Positions 16,288 through 24,659 of a stretch of DNA of 64,000 bases are shown here, one piece after another. Below the pieces are notes generated by a model, which saw nothing but the letters and a program-made list of their open reading frames with translations, had not been told where the DNA came from and searched no databases. The DNA lies in assembly GCF_014203665.1 (NCBI RefSeq), contig NZ_JACHJN010000014.1, positions 124,001-188,000 of the forward strand, read 5' to 3'. Made by a program: the position numbers and the translations under genes. Positions within the stretch are counted from its first letter, which is position 1. Each line of letters opens with the position of its first letter. The stretch is from Saccharothrix tamanrassetensis. Lineage in GTDB: Bacteria > Actinomycetota > Actinomycetes > Mycobacteriales > Pseudonocardiaceae.

Positions 16288-16495
16288 GTCGGACTCCTCG
16301 GTCTCGTTTCGCGCCCATCTTGACGCTTCCACCCGTGGGACGGAGCACCTCGGAGCTTCTCGACACGTTCGAATGTGACCTGCATCACTGCCAGTTCACG
16401 GCCGGGTGCGGTCGCTCCGGACGAGCAGTTCCGACATTCCACAGCGTGGTTGCGCCTCGCCGGGAGCGACCGCGGTGACCCGGCGCTCACCGGCC

Positions 16496-16520
16496 GTTTC
16501 ACCGGGGTGCCTCCGGGTAC
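16496..16520 (+). promoter_or_regulatory. sigma-B-like promoter of the PfkB kinase gene
   Basis: GTTT (16496-16499), 15-nt spacer, GGGTAC (16515-16520): an exact match to the sigma-B/sigma-F consensus type. The -10 ends 9 nt before ATG 16530, so the transcript would have almost no leader, consistent with the missing SD. Confidence 0.6.
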
Positions 16521-16529
16521 GGCTTGGAC

Positions 16530-17384
16530 ATGCGGATCGCCGTGGTGGGCCAGATCGCCCGTGACCTCGTGCTGGTCGTGCCGGAGGTGCCGGACGCCTC
16601 CGGCACCGTCCCGGTCCTCGAACGCCGTGAGCTGCTCGGCGGGAAGGGCGCGAACACCGCCGTCGGAGTGGCCCGGCTGGGCGCTTCGGCCGCGTTGGTC
16701 GGCGTCGTCGGCGATGACGAGGTGGGCCGGCACCTGGTCGACCAGCTCCGGGCGGACGGCGTCGACACGTCGGACGTGGCCCGGCGCGGGCGCAGCGCGC
16801 TGATCGTGGACGTGGTCTGCGACGGGCACTGGCGCTACCTCCAGGACCTGCCCGACTCCTCCCTGGTGAACGAGGCCGACGTGAACGCCTCGGGGTTGGC
16901 CGGGGCGGACGCCGTGGTGGTGCAGCTCCAGCAGCCCGCCGAAGCCGCGCTGGCGGCGATCCGCCGGGCGGACGGGCTGGTCGTGCTGGACGGTGTCGCG
17001 TCCGACGAGCAGTTGGCCAGCGCCGGTGTCGTGCGCGCCGACCACAAGGAGGGCGAGGAGCTGACCGGACGGCGGATCTCCTCGGCCGACGACGCGGTGA
17101 AGGCCGGGCGGGAGTTGCTGGAGCGCGGGCCGTCGCTGGCCGTGCTGGAGGTGAAGGGCGAGGCGAACGTCCTGGTGTGGTCGTCGGGTGACGCGGTGGT
17201 GCCCCTGACCGAAGAGGACGTCGTCGACACGACCGGCGGCGGGGACGCCTTCGTCGCCGCGCTCACCTTCGCGCTGGTGCGCGGCGACCACCCCCACGAC
17301 GCGGGACGGCTCGCGGTGGCCGCCGCCGGTCGCGCGGTCGGGCACGCGGGCGGCCGGACGGACCTCACCGGCCTGCGGGGGTAG
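16530..17384 (+). CDS. PfkB-family (ribokinase-like) sugar kinase
   Basis: A 284-residue kinase. The N-terminal GGKGANTAVGVARLG sugar-binding motif (residues about 37-52) and the C-terminal DTTGGGDAF motif, with its catalytic Asp, are intact. The substrate is not decidable; ribokinase is the nearest type, but no ribose genes adjoin. ATG 16530 is preferred to TTG 16524. There is no SD, and a sigma-B-like promoter ends 9 nt upstream, suggesting a leaderless mRNA under stress control. Confidence 0.88.
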   Translation: MRIAVVGQIARDLVLVVPEVPDASGTVPVLERRELLGGKGANTAVGVARLGASAALVGVVGDDEVGRHLVDQLRADGVDTSDVARRGRSALIVDVVCDGHWRYLQDLPDSSLVNEADVNASGLAGADAVVVQLQQPAEAALAAIRRADGLVVLDGVASDEQLASAGVVRADHKEGEELTGRRISSADDAVKAGRELLERGPSLAVLEVKGEANVLVWSSGDAVVPLTEEDVVDTTGGGDAFVAALTFALVRGDHPHDAGRLAVAAAGRAVGHAGGRTDLTGLRG

Positions 17385-17449
17385 CGCCGGGACCGACTCC
17401 GGGCTCGAACCGCTCAAGGGTGGCCGGTTCGACCGCGAAGTTCCCCGAA

Positions 17450-17620
17450 CCGCTGGTCGTGCGCCACCAGGGGGCCGTCGAGACGGCCCGCACCGAACTG
17501 CGGGACGCCGCCGGCAGCACGCGGAGGACCTGGCGCAGCGGACCGTCGACGGGCCGGAAGCCGGGATCGCGGAGAGGCACGGCCGACTGGAGGTGGCGGG
17601 CCGACCCGGCGGAACAGGAC
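17450..17620 (+). pseudogene. frameshifted DUF305 relic
   Basis: LVVRHQGAVETARTEL (frame of 17453) resembles the HHxGAVEMA helix of DUF305 metal-binding proteins, with the first His replaced by Arg. Near 17515 the similarity moves to another frame, giving AEDLAQRTVDGPEAGIAERH, which resembles the following LAQxIxxAQxAEI helix. A single frameshift separates the two halves, and no start or signal sequence is left. I read this as a decayed gene. Confidence 0.5.
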
Positions 17621-17721
17621 CCCTGATGGACGGACGGATTCCGGTTCCGTAACCTGTCCGAGACCTGACCGGGGGGCAACCCGTTCGGGCTACCCGGTGT
17701 TTCGAGGAGGGCCGCGCGACC

Positions 17722-18720
17722 GTGGCGTCGTACCCCGTTCAGCGCACCGTCCGCGCGGCTCTGGCGGCCACCGCCGTCCTCGCGCTGGCCGGCGGGATGT
17801 CCCTGCCGCAGGCCGTGGCCGACCCGGTGCCCCCGAACGCCTCCGAGGCGTTGAAGAAGTACAACGAGCTGTCCACCCAGGCGGAGAAGCTCAACGAGGA
17901 GCACCTGCGCGCCCAGGACGACCTGTCCAGGGCCGAGGGCGAGCTCGACCGGGCCAACCGCGACCTCACCGACGCCCAGCACGCGCAGGACCTGCTGCGC
18001 GGGCAGGTGGACCTGCTCACCGAGGCCACCTTCGAGGGCGCGCGGTTCAACCAGCTGTCGGCGATCCTGGTCAGCGACTCGCAGCAGGACTTCCTCAACC
18101 GGATGTCCGCGCTCGGCATCCTGGCCGGCGAGAACGCCGAGGCGATGGACGGCCTCACCGCCGCCGTGGACAAGGCGAACGACGCCGCCCGCCGCGCCAC
18201 CGAGGCCGCCGGGAACGCCAACAAGGCCATCGAGGACATCGGCCGGCGCAAGACGGCGCTGGACGAGCAGATCACCGAGGCGCGCGACGCGTACCGGGCG
18301 CTGCCCGAGTCGGAGCGCGACGCGCTCGGCGACGAGGGCTTCACCGGTCACGTGCCGGTGCCCGCCGGCCAGGCGGGGCAGGCGCTGGCGTTCGCCCTGG
18401 GCGAGCGCGGCAAGCCCTACGTGTACGGCTCGAACGGCCCGGACTCGTGGGACTGCTCCAGCCTCATGCAGGCCGCCTACCGCTCCGTGGGCATCGCGAT
18501 CCCGCGCACCACCTACGGCCAGGCGACCATCGGCCGGGCCGTGTCGTTGAACGAGGTGAAAGCCGGCGACCTGGTCATCTACTACGCCGACCAGCACCAC
18601 GTGTCGATGGCGATCGACGGCATCCGGGCCGTGCACGCGTCCACCGAGGGCGTGCCGGTGAAGATCCAGGACATCGAGTCGATCGGTCCGATCAACACGA
18701 TCCGGCGGGTAGTCGGCTGA
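17722..18720 (+). CDS. secreted NlpC/P60 peptidoglycan hydrolase
   Basis: A 332-residue protein. It has a signal peptide (residues 1-34: RAALAATAVLALAGGMSL ... AVA), a long coiled coil (about 40-200; QAEKLNEEHLRAQDDLSRAE) and a C-terminal NlpC/P60 domain with catalytic Cys in DSWDCSSLMQAAYRSVG and His in HHVSMAID. This is the RipA/RipB-like layout of actinobacterial D,L-endopeptidases, which cut between D-Glu and diaminopimelate in stem peptides. The start is GTG 17722, with GAGGAGGG about 10 nt upstream. It is secreted and likely acts in cell-wall remodelling. Confidence 0.92.
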   Translation: MASYPVQRTVRAALAATAVLALAGGMSLPQAVADPVPPNASEALKKYNELSTQAEKLNEEHLRAQDDLSRAEGELDRANRDLTDAQHAQDLLRGQVDLLTEATFEGARFNQLSAILVSDSQQDFLNRMSALGILAGENAEAMDGLTAAVDKANDAARRATEAAGNANKAIEDIGRRKTALDEQITEARDAYRALPESERDALGDEGFTGHVPVPAGQAGQALAFALGERGKPYVYGSNGPDSWDCSSLMQAAYRSVGIAIPRTTYGQATIGRAVSLNEVKAGDLVIYYADQHHVSMAIDGIRAVHASTEGVPVKIQDIESIGPINTIRRVVG

Positions 18721-18770
18721 ATAGCGGGTATCCCCCCGTCGTCCCGACGTTCGACGTGAGGAGACCCGCG

Positions 18771-19316
18771 ATGCCCGATGTCGTCGACCTGATCATGGCG
18801 GACCACCGCGAGGTGGAGAGGCTGTTCGACGAACTCAAGAACCACCCGGAGAAGCGACCGCTGCTAGTGCCGGTCCTCGCCGCCGTGCTCACCGCGCACA
18901 GCCGGGCCGAGGAGGACTCGGTCTACCCGGTGGCGCGCGACGAGGCCGGCGAGACCGAGGAGATCGCGCACAGCCAGGAGGAGCACGTCGAGGCGGAGAA
19001 GTTGCTGGCCAAGCTGACCGCGACCGACCCGGCGTCCCCAGAGTTCGACCAGGTGCTCGACAAGCTGGTCGAAGACGTCACGCACCACGTGGAGGAAGAG
19101 GAGTCCAAGGTGCTGCCGGGGATGCGCTCGAAGCTGGGCCCGAACCGGCGCGAGGAGCTCGGTTCGGCGTTCGCGGAGAGCCGCGCCCGGCACATGGGCG
19201 ATCTGCCCGGCCAGGCGAGCAAGCAGGAACTGCTGGCGCAGGCGCAGAACGCGGGCATCTCCGGCGCTTCGAGCATGAGCAAGCAACAGCTGGAGAAGCA
19301 GCTCAACGCGTCCTGA
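18771..19316 (+). CDS. hemerythrin-like (HHE) protein with SAP/Rho-N-like tail
   Basis: A 181-residue protein. Residues 1-145 are an HHE four-helix bundle with the expected His/Glu ligands (IMADHREVERLFDEL, VLTAHSRAEEDSVYP, SQEEHVEAEKLL, VTHHVEEEESKVLPG). The last 40 residues (SKQELLAQAQNAGISG ... KQQLEKQL) form a SAP/Rho-N-like module, similar to the tail of the ChaB protein at 49516. SD GAGGAG precedes ATG 18771. GGGTAT (18726-18731) may be a sigma-B-type -10, but its -35 is poor. Probable stress-related O2/NO or iron sensing. Confidence 0.9.
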   Translation: MPDVVDLIMADHREVERLFDELKNHPEKRPLLVPVLAAVLTAHSRAEEDSVYPVARDEAGETEEIAHSQEEHVEAEKLLAKLTATDPASPEFDQVLDKLVEDVTHHVEEEESKVLPGMRSKLGPNRREELGSAFAESRARHMGDLPGQASKQELLAQAQNAGISGASSMSKQQLEKQLNAS

Positions 19317-19416
19317 GCACGGCGCGGTTTCACGGTGAGGCGGGACGAGTGCGGTTGAACAGGCAGCCGCACCACCGCCGACCCACCGCCGCCGCTGTCA
19401 GACCGGCCACGGCCGT

Positions 19417-19485
19417 CGGACGACCACAGCGGACGACCACAGCGGCCGGACGCCCCGCTCCGTCGAAGCCGGACGCCCCGCTCCG
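19417..19485. repeat. short direct repeats before cheR
   Basis: CGGACGACCACAG occurs twice in tandem (19417-19429, 19430-19442), then CCGGACGCCCCGCTCCG twice (19446-19462, 19469-19485). The spacer 19317-19503 holds no gene. Confidence 0.6.
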
Positions 19486-19503
19486 CGTCGAAGGCGGGAA
19501 CAG

Positions 19504-21351
19504 CTAGTCGTTCTGCTCCATGACCAGGATCGCGCCGTTCGGCTTGCCGAGGTTGGACCGCAGCGAGCTGCACACCACGCGCACCACGACGCCGCGTCCC
19601 TTGCGGTTGACCGCTTCCAGCTTCACCTCGGTCAGGAACGACGCGTCGGACAGCGCCTGCCGCACGACCTGGCGCAGGTCGGCCACCGGCAGACCGATGT
19701 CCAGGTTGAACAGGTGCTGCCCCTCGGCCTCGTCGCGCCGGACACCCCACAGGTCCTCGGCACCGCGGTTCCACGCGATCACCCGCAGCTGGAGGTCCAG
19801 CACGACCACGCCGGCGCGCAGCGAGGTGAGGATCGACTCCAGGAAGTCGTTGACCTGGTCCAGCTCCTGGGTGCGTTCGCGCAGCGTGTCGTTGATCGTC
19901 TGGAGCTCGTCGTTGGTGGACTGGAGCTCCTCGTTCATCGTCTCCAGTTCCTCGTTGGTGGACTGGAGTTCCTCGTTCGTCGTCTCCAACTCCTCCACAG
20001 TGGACTGGAGCTCCTCGTTGGTCGTCTCCAGCTCTTCGTTGGTGGACTGGAGCTCCTCGTACGCCGACTCCAGCTGGCGGTTCGCGTACTCCAGGTCGTC
20101 GAGCAGCCGGCGCGCGGAGGTCACGTCGTGGAACACGATCGACACGCCGAGGATCTTGTTGTCGCCGCCCACCAACGGGTTCAGGTGCACCTCGAACCAC
20201 AGCGACTCGCCGGGCGACCGCGACCACTCCACCTCCTTGATGCGCAGGGCGCGCCGCTCCACCCGGCTCTGCTCGACGTACCCGCGCAGCTCCACCGGGC
20301 GGTAGGACAGGTCCAGGTCGCGCAGCGGGCGGCCGATGTCCTTGACCGTCAACCCGAACATCGACTCGGCCTGCCGGTTGGCCAGCGCCAGCACGTCGTC
20401 CCCGGTCACCACGACCTGCGCCACCGGGCTCGCCGAGAACGCGTGCTCGCGCAACTGGTCCAACCCGCCCACGTCGATCCGGCGGTCCTGGACGAACGCC
20501 TGCGTCACGAAGTGCGTGCCGCCGCCGATCCCGGTCACGGTCTTGCGGAAGATCCGCCGCTTGAGGTCGATCGGGTCGAAGGTCCGGCTGTGCGACAGCA
20601 GCATCTCCGCCTTGCCGAGGAACAGCACGCCGCGCGGCATCAGCGCGAAGTGGAACCGGCCGAGGATCCGGGTCTGCGTCTCCTGGTTGAAGTACATCAG
20701 GGTGTTGCGGCACACCAGGAGGTCTATCCGGGAGATCGGCGCGTCCTGCACCAGGTCGTTGCGGCCGAAGATCACGCAGCGGCGCAGGTCCTTGCGGAAG
20801 GCGTAGCGGCCGTTGTGCTGCTCGAAGTACTTCGCCAGCATGTCCGGCGGCACGCCCGTCAGCTCGCGTTCGGCGTAGACGGCGTGCCGGGCGTGGGCCA
20901 GCGCCTCCTCGTCCACGTCCGTGGCGTAGATCTTCACCCGCTGCCGGAACCGCTCCGGTCCGAGCACCTCGGCGAGCACCATGGCCAGGCTGTAGGCCTC
21001 CTCGCCGGACGCGCAGCCCGCGCTCCACACCCGGATAGGGTCGTCCGGCGCGCGTTCGACCAGCAGCGCGGACAGCACCTCGTCGCGCAGGTAGTCCCAC
21101 GCCTCGGTGTCCCGGAAGAAGCCGGTCACGTTGATCAGGATGGTGTTGAACAGCGCGTTGAACTCGTCGGCGTTGACCTGGAGGTGGTCGATGTAGTCGA
21201 CGTGGCCGTCGATGCCCACCTGGCTCATCCGGTGCCGGACGCGCCGCATCAGGCTGGTCCGCTTGTACCCGGTGAAATCGAAGCCGCGCGACTCCTTCAG
21301 GTACCGCAGCACTTCCTCGAAGTCGTCATCGGGCTTCACGGGATCGCTCAC
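19504..21351 (-). CDS. CheR-type methyltransferase with coiled coil and PAS domains
   Basis: A 615-residue protein. The N-terminal CheR domain covers residues 10-270 (FDFTGYKRTSLMRRVRHRM, NVTGFFRD, RVWSAGCASGEEAYSLAMVL as the SAM site, LVCRNTLMYF). A PAS-like domain lies near 300-410. A regular heptad coiled coil follows (EELQSTNEELETTNEEL-type repeats, about 425-490), then a second PAS domain (VVLDLQLRVIAWNRGAEDLWG). There are no kinase or receptor genes nearby, so this is a cytoplasmic CheB/CheR-like signalling module and not chemotaxis. ATG 21351. It lies downstream of cheB and the STAS-HATPase gene on the same strand. Confidence 0.9.
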   Translation of the reverse strand: MSDPVKPDDDFEEVLRYLKESRGFDFTGYKRTSLMRRVRHRMSQVGIDGHVDYIDHLQVNADEFNALFNTILINVTGFFRDTEAWDYLRDEVLSALLVERAPDDPIRVWSAGCASGEEAYSLAMVLAEVLGPERFRQRVKIYATDVDEEALAHARHAVYAERELTGVPPDMLAKYFEQHNGRYAFRKDLRRCVIFGRNDLVQDAPISRIDLLVCRNTLMYFNQETQTRILGRFHFALMPRGVLFLGKAEMLLSHSRTFDPIDLKRRIFRKTVTGIGGGTHFVTQAFVQDRRIDVGGLDQLREHAFSASPVAQVVVTGDDVLALANRQAESMFGLTVKDIGRPLRDLDLSYRPVELRGYVEQSRVERRALRIKEVEWSRSPGESLWFEVHLNPLVGGDNKILGVSIVFHDVTSARRLLDDLEYANRQLESAYEELQSTNEELETTNEELQSTVEELETTNEELQSTNEELETMNEELQSTNDELQTINDTLRERTQELDQVNDFLESILTSLRAGVVVLDLQLRVIAWNRGAEDLWGVRRDEAEGQHLFNLDIGLPVADLRQVVRQALSDASFLTEVKLEAVNRKGRGVVVRVVCSSLRSNLGKPNGAILVMEQND

Positions 21352-21379
21352 ACCGCCAGACGCTACTCGCCGGACACCG

Positions 21380-21475
21380 CGTCGCCCGGCCGAGCCACAC
21401 TGGCGTCGCCCGGCCGAGCCAGGCTGGCGTCGACCGGCCGAGCCAGGCCGGCGTCGACCACACGAGCACCGAACA
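21380..21475. repeat. 24-bp tandem repeat, four units
   Basis: Units begin at 21380, 21404, 21428 and 21452 (CGTCGCCCGGCCGAGCCA.. type); the first three are nearly identical and the fourth is diverged. They fill the spacer between the STAS-HATPase and CheR genes. On the minus strand a 42-residue frame (21491 to 21363) reads through them as an eight-residue repeat (VARPGDAS), with no ribosome-binding site to support translation. Confidence 0.75.
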
Positions 21476-21498
21476 CGCGCGTGTCGACCACACGGGCG

Positions 21499-22215
21499 CT
21501 AGCCGCGCAGCACCGCCCACACCACCTTGCCGCCGCTGGGCCACGGCGAGGAGCCCCACACCCGGCTGAACCTGTCCACCAGCGCCAGGCCCTGGCCACC
21601 GCCCGCCACGTTCAACTCCGGCTGCGCGGCCTCCTCGTCGCGCACCGCGATGGTCAGCCGGTGGCCGCGCAACTCGAGCCGCAGGTGCGGCGCGGAGCCC
21701 GTGTGCTGGACGGCGTTCTGCACCAGTTCGGTGGCGACCAGCAGGGCTTCGTCCACCACGTGTGCCAGCTGCCAGCGCCGGCACACCTCGCGCACGAACC
21801 GCCGGGCCAACAGCGCGCTCGTCGACGAGTCCGGCAGCCACGTGTCGTCCCGCCGCCGTTCCGGACGCCGCCCCACCGCGGTGATCGCCTCCGCCACGGT
21901 CGGGAAGTGCCGGACGTACCGCCCCGCGCCGCCTGCCGCCAGCGCTGCCCGGTGCGGCTCCGCCACCGCGACCAGCATGATCGGCACGCCGGGCCACTCG
22001 GACACCCTCAGCCACACCGTGGCGAACACCGACATCGACGCCGGCGTGGAGAACTCGAAGTCCTCGCCCAGCACCACCACCACCGCCGTCGGCCCGTCCA
22101 GCGCGCACTTGAGCAACCCGTCCCGGAACGCGACGTAGGTGGTCAGGTCCAGCAGCCCGGTGGGCCGCACCACGGTGGCGCCCGAATCGAAGTCGACCCG
22201 CAAGTCGAGGCTCAC
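21499..22215 (-). CDS. STAS - HATPase fusion (anti-sigma/antagonist type)
   Basis: A 238-residue protein. Residues 1-105 are STAS-like (ATVVRPTGLLDLTTYVAFRD, AVVVVLGEDFEF). Residues 125-238 are an RsbW-like HATPase with N-box TELVQNAVQHTG and G-box GGGQGLALVDRF, both intact. GTG 22215 overlaps the cheB stop (GTGA), so the two are coupled. It resembles the protein at 111-779, where the ATPase half has decayed. It is likely a partner-switch regulator linking CheB/CheR signalling with a sigma factor; the target sigma gene is not in view. Confidence 0.85.
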   Translation of the reverse strand: MSLDLRVDFDSGATVVRPTGLLDLTTYVAFRDGLLKCALDGPTAVVVVLGEDFEFSTPASMSVFATVWLRVSEWPGVPIMLVAVAEPHRAALAAGGAGRYVRHFPTVAEAITAVGRRPERRRDDTWLPDSSTSALLARRFVREVCRRWQLAHVVDEALLVATELVQNAVQHTGSAPHLRLELRGHRLTIAVRDEEAAQPELNVAGGGQGLALVDRFSRVWGSSPWPSGGKVVWAVLRG

Positions 22216-23225
22216 GTGCTGTGCTCCGCCTGGGGGTTGGGGGCGAACGCTCCGGACATCAGGTGGCCGCGCAACACGTCCGCCGCCGCCGTCGACTCCT
22301 GCTCGCTGTTCTGGTAGCGCTTCACCATCGCGTCGGCACCACGTTTCTGCGCGTCCGCGCGCATCCGGCGTGCCAGGTTGGCCTTCTCCTCCAACGTCCG
22401 CAGCGCCGTCCAGAGGGCCTTCTCCAGGGTGGCGTCCTGCGCGTCCAGCAACGCGTCGGCGGTCCAGCCGTGGCCGATCTGGCAGCGGAAGCGACTGCCC
22501 TCGACGTCGAGTTCGACCAGCGTGCCGGAGCAGTCGGGACAGCTGAAGTTCGACGGTGTACCCATTCCCCTCACCTCGCTCGGGTCGGCCCCGCCGTCGT
22601 TCGCGGTGAGCACAACCTCCCTGCGCAACATCTCGGACGGCTCGCGACCGTCCGGCACCCGGCGACCCACCTCGTCCTTGAGCAGCGCGCCCATCGTGCC
22701 CGCCGAGACCACGTGGTCCACGCTGACGTGCCGCATCACCGCACTCGGCATACCCGTGTACAGGGCTTCCTCGGGATCCTGCACGACGGTGAGACCACCC
22801 CGGTTGGCGATCGCGACCATGCCCGCCGCGCCGTCGTCCAGCGCGCCGGACAGCACGACACCGATCACGCCGGAGCCGCGGGCCGCGGCAGCCGACCGGA
22901 ACAGCGCGTCCACCGCCGGGCGGTGGCCGTTCTCGGTGGGACCGTGCGACAGGTGCGCCGTGCCGTCGACGACCAGGAGGTGGTGGTCGGGCGGCGCGAC
23001 GTGGATGCGGCCCGGTCGCAGCGGCATACCCGCCCGCGCGCCCACCGCCGGCAGCGGTCCGCTGCGGTCGAGGATCGCGGGCAGGGCGCTGGTGCCGCCG
23101 GACGGCAGGTGCAGCACGACGGCCACGGCCGCTTCCAGGTCTTCGGGAAGGCCGGCGACGAACGCCCGCAGCGCTTCGACTCCCCCCGCCGAGGCTCCGA
23201 CGACGATCAGGTCCCTCGTTGGCAT
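22212..23225 (-). CDS. CheB methylesterase with zinc-ribbon tail
   Basis: A 337-residue protein. The CheB catalytic triad is visible: Ser12 in VVGASAGGVEALR, His in VVLHLPSGGTS, and Asp in VVLSGALDDGAAGM. It lacks a receiver domain, like the stand-alone CheB-type proteins. A C-terminal zinc ribbon (FSCPDCSGTLVELD ... FRCQIGHGW) and a helical tail follow, a known extension in this subfamily. ATG 23225; the region just upstream carries GGGTAT. It is coupled to the STAS-HATPase gene and co-directional with cheR. No chemoreceptor is present, so its methyl-ester substrate is unknown. Confidence 0.9.
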   Translation of the reverse strand: MPTRDLIVVGASAGGVEALRAFVAGLPEDLEAAVAVVLHLPSGGTSALPAILDRSGPLPAVGARAGMPLRPGRIHVAPPDHHLLVVDGTAHLSHGPTENGHRPAVDALFRSAAAARGSGVIGVVLSGALDDGAAGMVAIANRGGLTVVQDPEEALYTGMPSAVMRHVSVDHVVSAGTMGALLKDEVGRRVPDGREPSEMLRREVVLTANDGGADPSEVRGMGTPSNFSCPDCSGTLVELDVEGSRFRCQIGHGWTADALLDAQDATLEKALWTALRTLEEKANLARRMRADAQKRGADAMVKRYQNSEQESTAAADVLRGHLMSGAFAPNPQAEHST

Positions 23226-23315
23226 CCCGTCACCTCCGGCCGTGGATACCCGGCCCGTGCCGAGGCTACTCGTTACCATTCCGCCCGGCGGGAATGATGC
23301 GGATGGCGGTGTGCG

Positions 23316-24173
23316 GTGCGCTGGAGTGCGGGAGCGGTGGCGCGGATGCTCGGCGTCTCCCCCGTCACCCTGCGCACGTGGGACCGCCGGTACGGGCTCG
23401 GGCCCAGCACCCGTGAAGAAGGCAGGCACCGCAGGTACAGCGAGGACGACGTGTCCCGGCTGCGGCGGATGCTGGAGCTCACCGGCCAGGGTGTCACGCC
23501 GGCGTCGGCCGCCGCCGTGGCCCTGGGCGACGCGCCACCGGAACGGGCGCGAGCCGGTGGAGGTCCGCACGCGCTGGCCGTGGAGCCGGAGGAGGCGCGC
23601 GGGTTCGCCCGTGCCGCCGCCCGGTTGGACCTGCCGCTGATGAGCACGCTCGCGGCGACGCTGATCGCGCGGGACGGTGTGGTGCGCGCGTGGCAGGACG
23701 TGCTGATGCCGTTCCTGATCGCGTTGGGCGAGCGGGTCGCCGCGCAGGACTCCGGGGTGGAGGTCGAGCACCTGGCCACGGCGGCGATCGAGTGGGCGCT
23801 GCGGTCCGACGCGCCGCCGGTGTCCGGGCGGCTGCCCGCGCTGCTGGCGTGCGCTCCGGACGAGCAGCACAGCCTGCCGCTGGACGTGCTGGGCGCGGCT
23901 CTCACCGAACGTGACTGCGCTTCGCGAAATCTGGGGGCGCGCGTACCGGCTCCGGCCCTGCTCGATGCGGTGAATTTGCTCGCACCCGCGGTGGTCGTGC
24001 TGTGGGCGCACGCGGCCGAGTACGCGGCCTTGGCCCCGGTGGCTGAGCTGCTGGAACGCGGTCAGGCGGTGCTGCTGGGAGGTCCGGGATGGGGGTCGGT
24101 GCCGAGGGGTGCGCACCGGCCGGCGTCGCTGCCCGAGGCAGTCGAAGCGGTTCTTGAGTTGAACCGATTTTGA
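23316..24173 (+). CDS. MerR-type regulator with B12-binding-like domain
   Basis: A 285-residue protein. Residues 4-70 are a MerR HTH (WSAGAVARMLGVSPVTLRTW, REEGRHRRYSEDDVSRL). Residues 95-280 resemble the cobalamin-sensing part of CarH/LitR: GVEVEHLATAAIEWAL keeps the EH pair, and DEQHSLPLDVLG and LGARVPAPALLDAV fit the B12-binding fold. The Trp of the CarH W-x9-EH motif is replaced by Val (LGERVAAQDSGVEVEH), so cobalamin binding is uncertain. The start is GTG 23316. It is divergent from cheB with 90 bp between, and followed by whiB. Confidence 0.82.
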   Translation: MRWSAGAVARMLGVSPVTLRTWDRRYGLGPSTREEGRHRRYSEDDVSRLRRMLELTGQGVTPASAAAVALGDAPPERARAGGGPHALAVEPEEARGFARAAARLDLPLMSTLAATLIARDGVVRAWQDVLMPFLIALGERVAAQDSGVEVEHLATAAIEWALRSDAPPVSGRLPALLACAPDEQHSLPLDVLGAALTERDCASRNLGARVPAPALLDAVNLLAPAVVVLWAHAAEYAALAPVAELLERGQAVLLGGPGWGSVPRGAHRPASLPEAVEAVLELNRF

Positions 24174-24187
24174 ATCGAATTTAGGCT
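24159..24187 (+). promoter_or_regulatory. promoter of the whiB gene
   Basis: TTGAAC (24159-24164), 17-nt spacer, TAGGCT (24182-24187), in an unusually AT-rich segment that overlaps the last codons of the MerR gene. This is a good vegetative-type promoter 35 nt before ATG 24222. Confidence 0.65.
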
Positions 24188-24221
24188 GGGTGGGGTCATC
24201 CCGACCACAGGATGTGATCCC

Positions 24222-24509
24222 ATGCCCGAACTGTCCCGTTTGCCCCAGCCGGTCGCCGAATCCTGGGACTGGCAGTTGAAAGGCCTGTGCCGTGGCATGG
24301 ACAGCGCCTTGTTCTTCCACAGCCCCAACGAGCGGGGCGCGGCACGTGAACACCGCGAAGCCCGGGCCAAGGCGGTGTGCGCCCGGTGTCCGGTGGTGGT
24401 CGAGTGCCGCGACCACGCGCTGACCGTCGAGGAGACCTACGGGATCTGGGGCGGGCTCGGCGAGAGCGAACTGCGCCGGCTGATCAACCGCAACCACAAG
24501 CGCGACTGA
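24222..24509 (+). CDS. whiB3/whiD-like: WhiB3/WhiD-type iron-sulfur regulator
   Basis: A 95-residue WhiB protein. The four cluster cysteines are in GLCRGMDSALFF, VCARCPVVVEC and the following context, and GIWGGLGESELRRL is the WhiB turn motif. Opening residues WDWQLKGLCRGMDSALFFHS are almost diagnostic of the WhiB3 (mycobacteria) / WhiD (Streptomyces) group, which bind an Fe-S cluster and contact the principal sigma factor in redox and developmental control. A good promoter (24159-24187) lies upstream and a 12-bp hairpin terminator downstream. Confidence 0.93.
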   Translation: MPELSRLPQPVAESWDWQLKGLCRGMDSALFFHSPNERGAAREHREARAKAVCARCPVVVECRDHALTVEETYGIWGGLGESELRRLINRNHKRD

Positions 24510-24565
24510 GCCGACTGGCGCGCGGCCGAACCGGGCGGCGCGCTGCGTGCGGGCATTGGACGTTG

Positions 24566-24593
24566 GCTGGGTGCTGGGTGCTGGGTGCTGGGT
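24566..24593. repeat. 7-bp tandem repeat, four perfect copies
   Basis: GCTGGGT repeated four times without mismatch, between the whiB stop and its terminator. Confidence 0.85.
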
Positions 24594-24602
24594 GCGACCG
24601 AA

Positions 24603-24642
24603 CTCACCGTCGGGTGGTGTGTGAACACCGCCCGACGGTGAG
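24603..24642. terminator. bidirectional hairpin between whiB and the sunset-domain gene
   Basis: CTCACCGTCGGG (24603-24614) pairs perfectly with CCCGACGGTGAG (24631-24642), with further pairing inside the loop. Placed between two convergent stops, it probably terminates both. Confidence 0.75.
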
Positions 24643-24659
24643 GTGCGGGTGGACGGCGC

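Noticed and set aside
17590-17721. ydaO/c-di-AMP riboswitch before the NlpC/P60 gene
   Set aside because: Such switches are common before wall hydrolases in actinobacteria, but I could not identify the conserved stems or pseudo-symmetric core in the 130 bp available. A covariance-model search would decide it.
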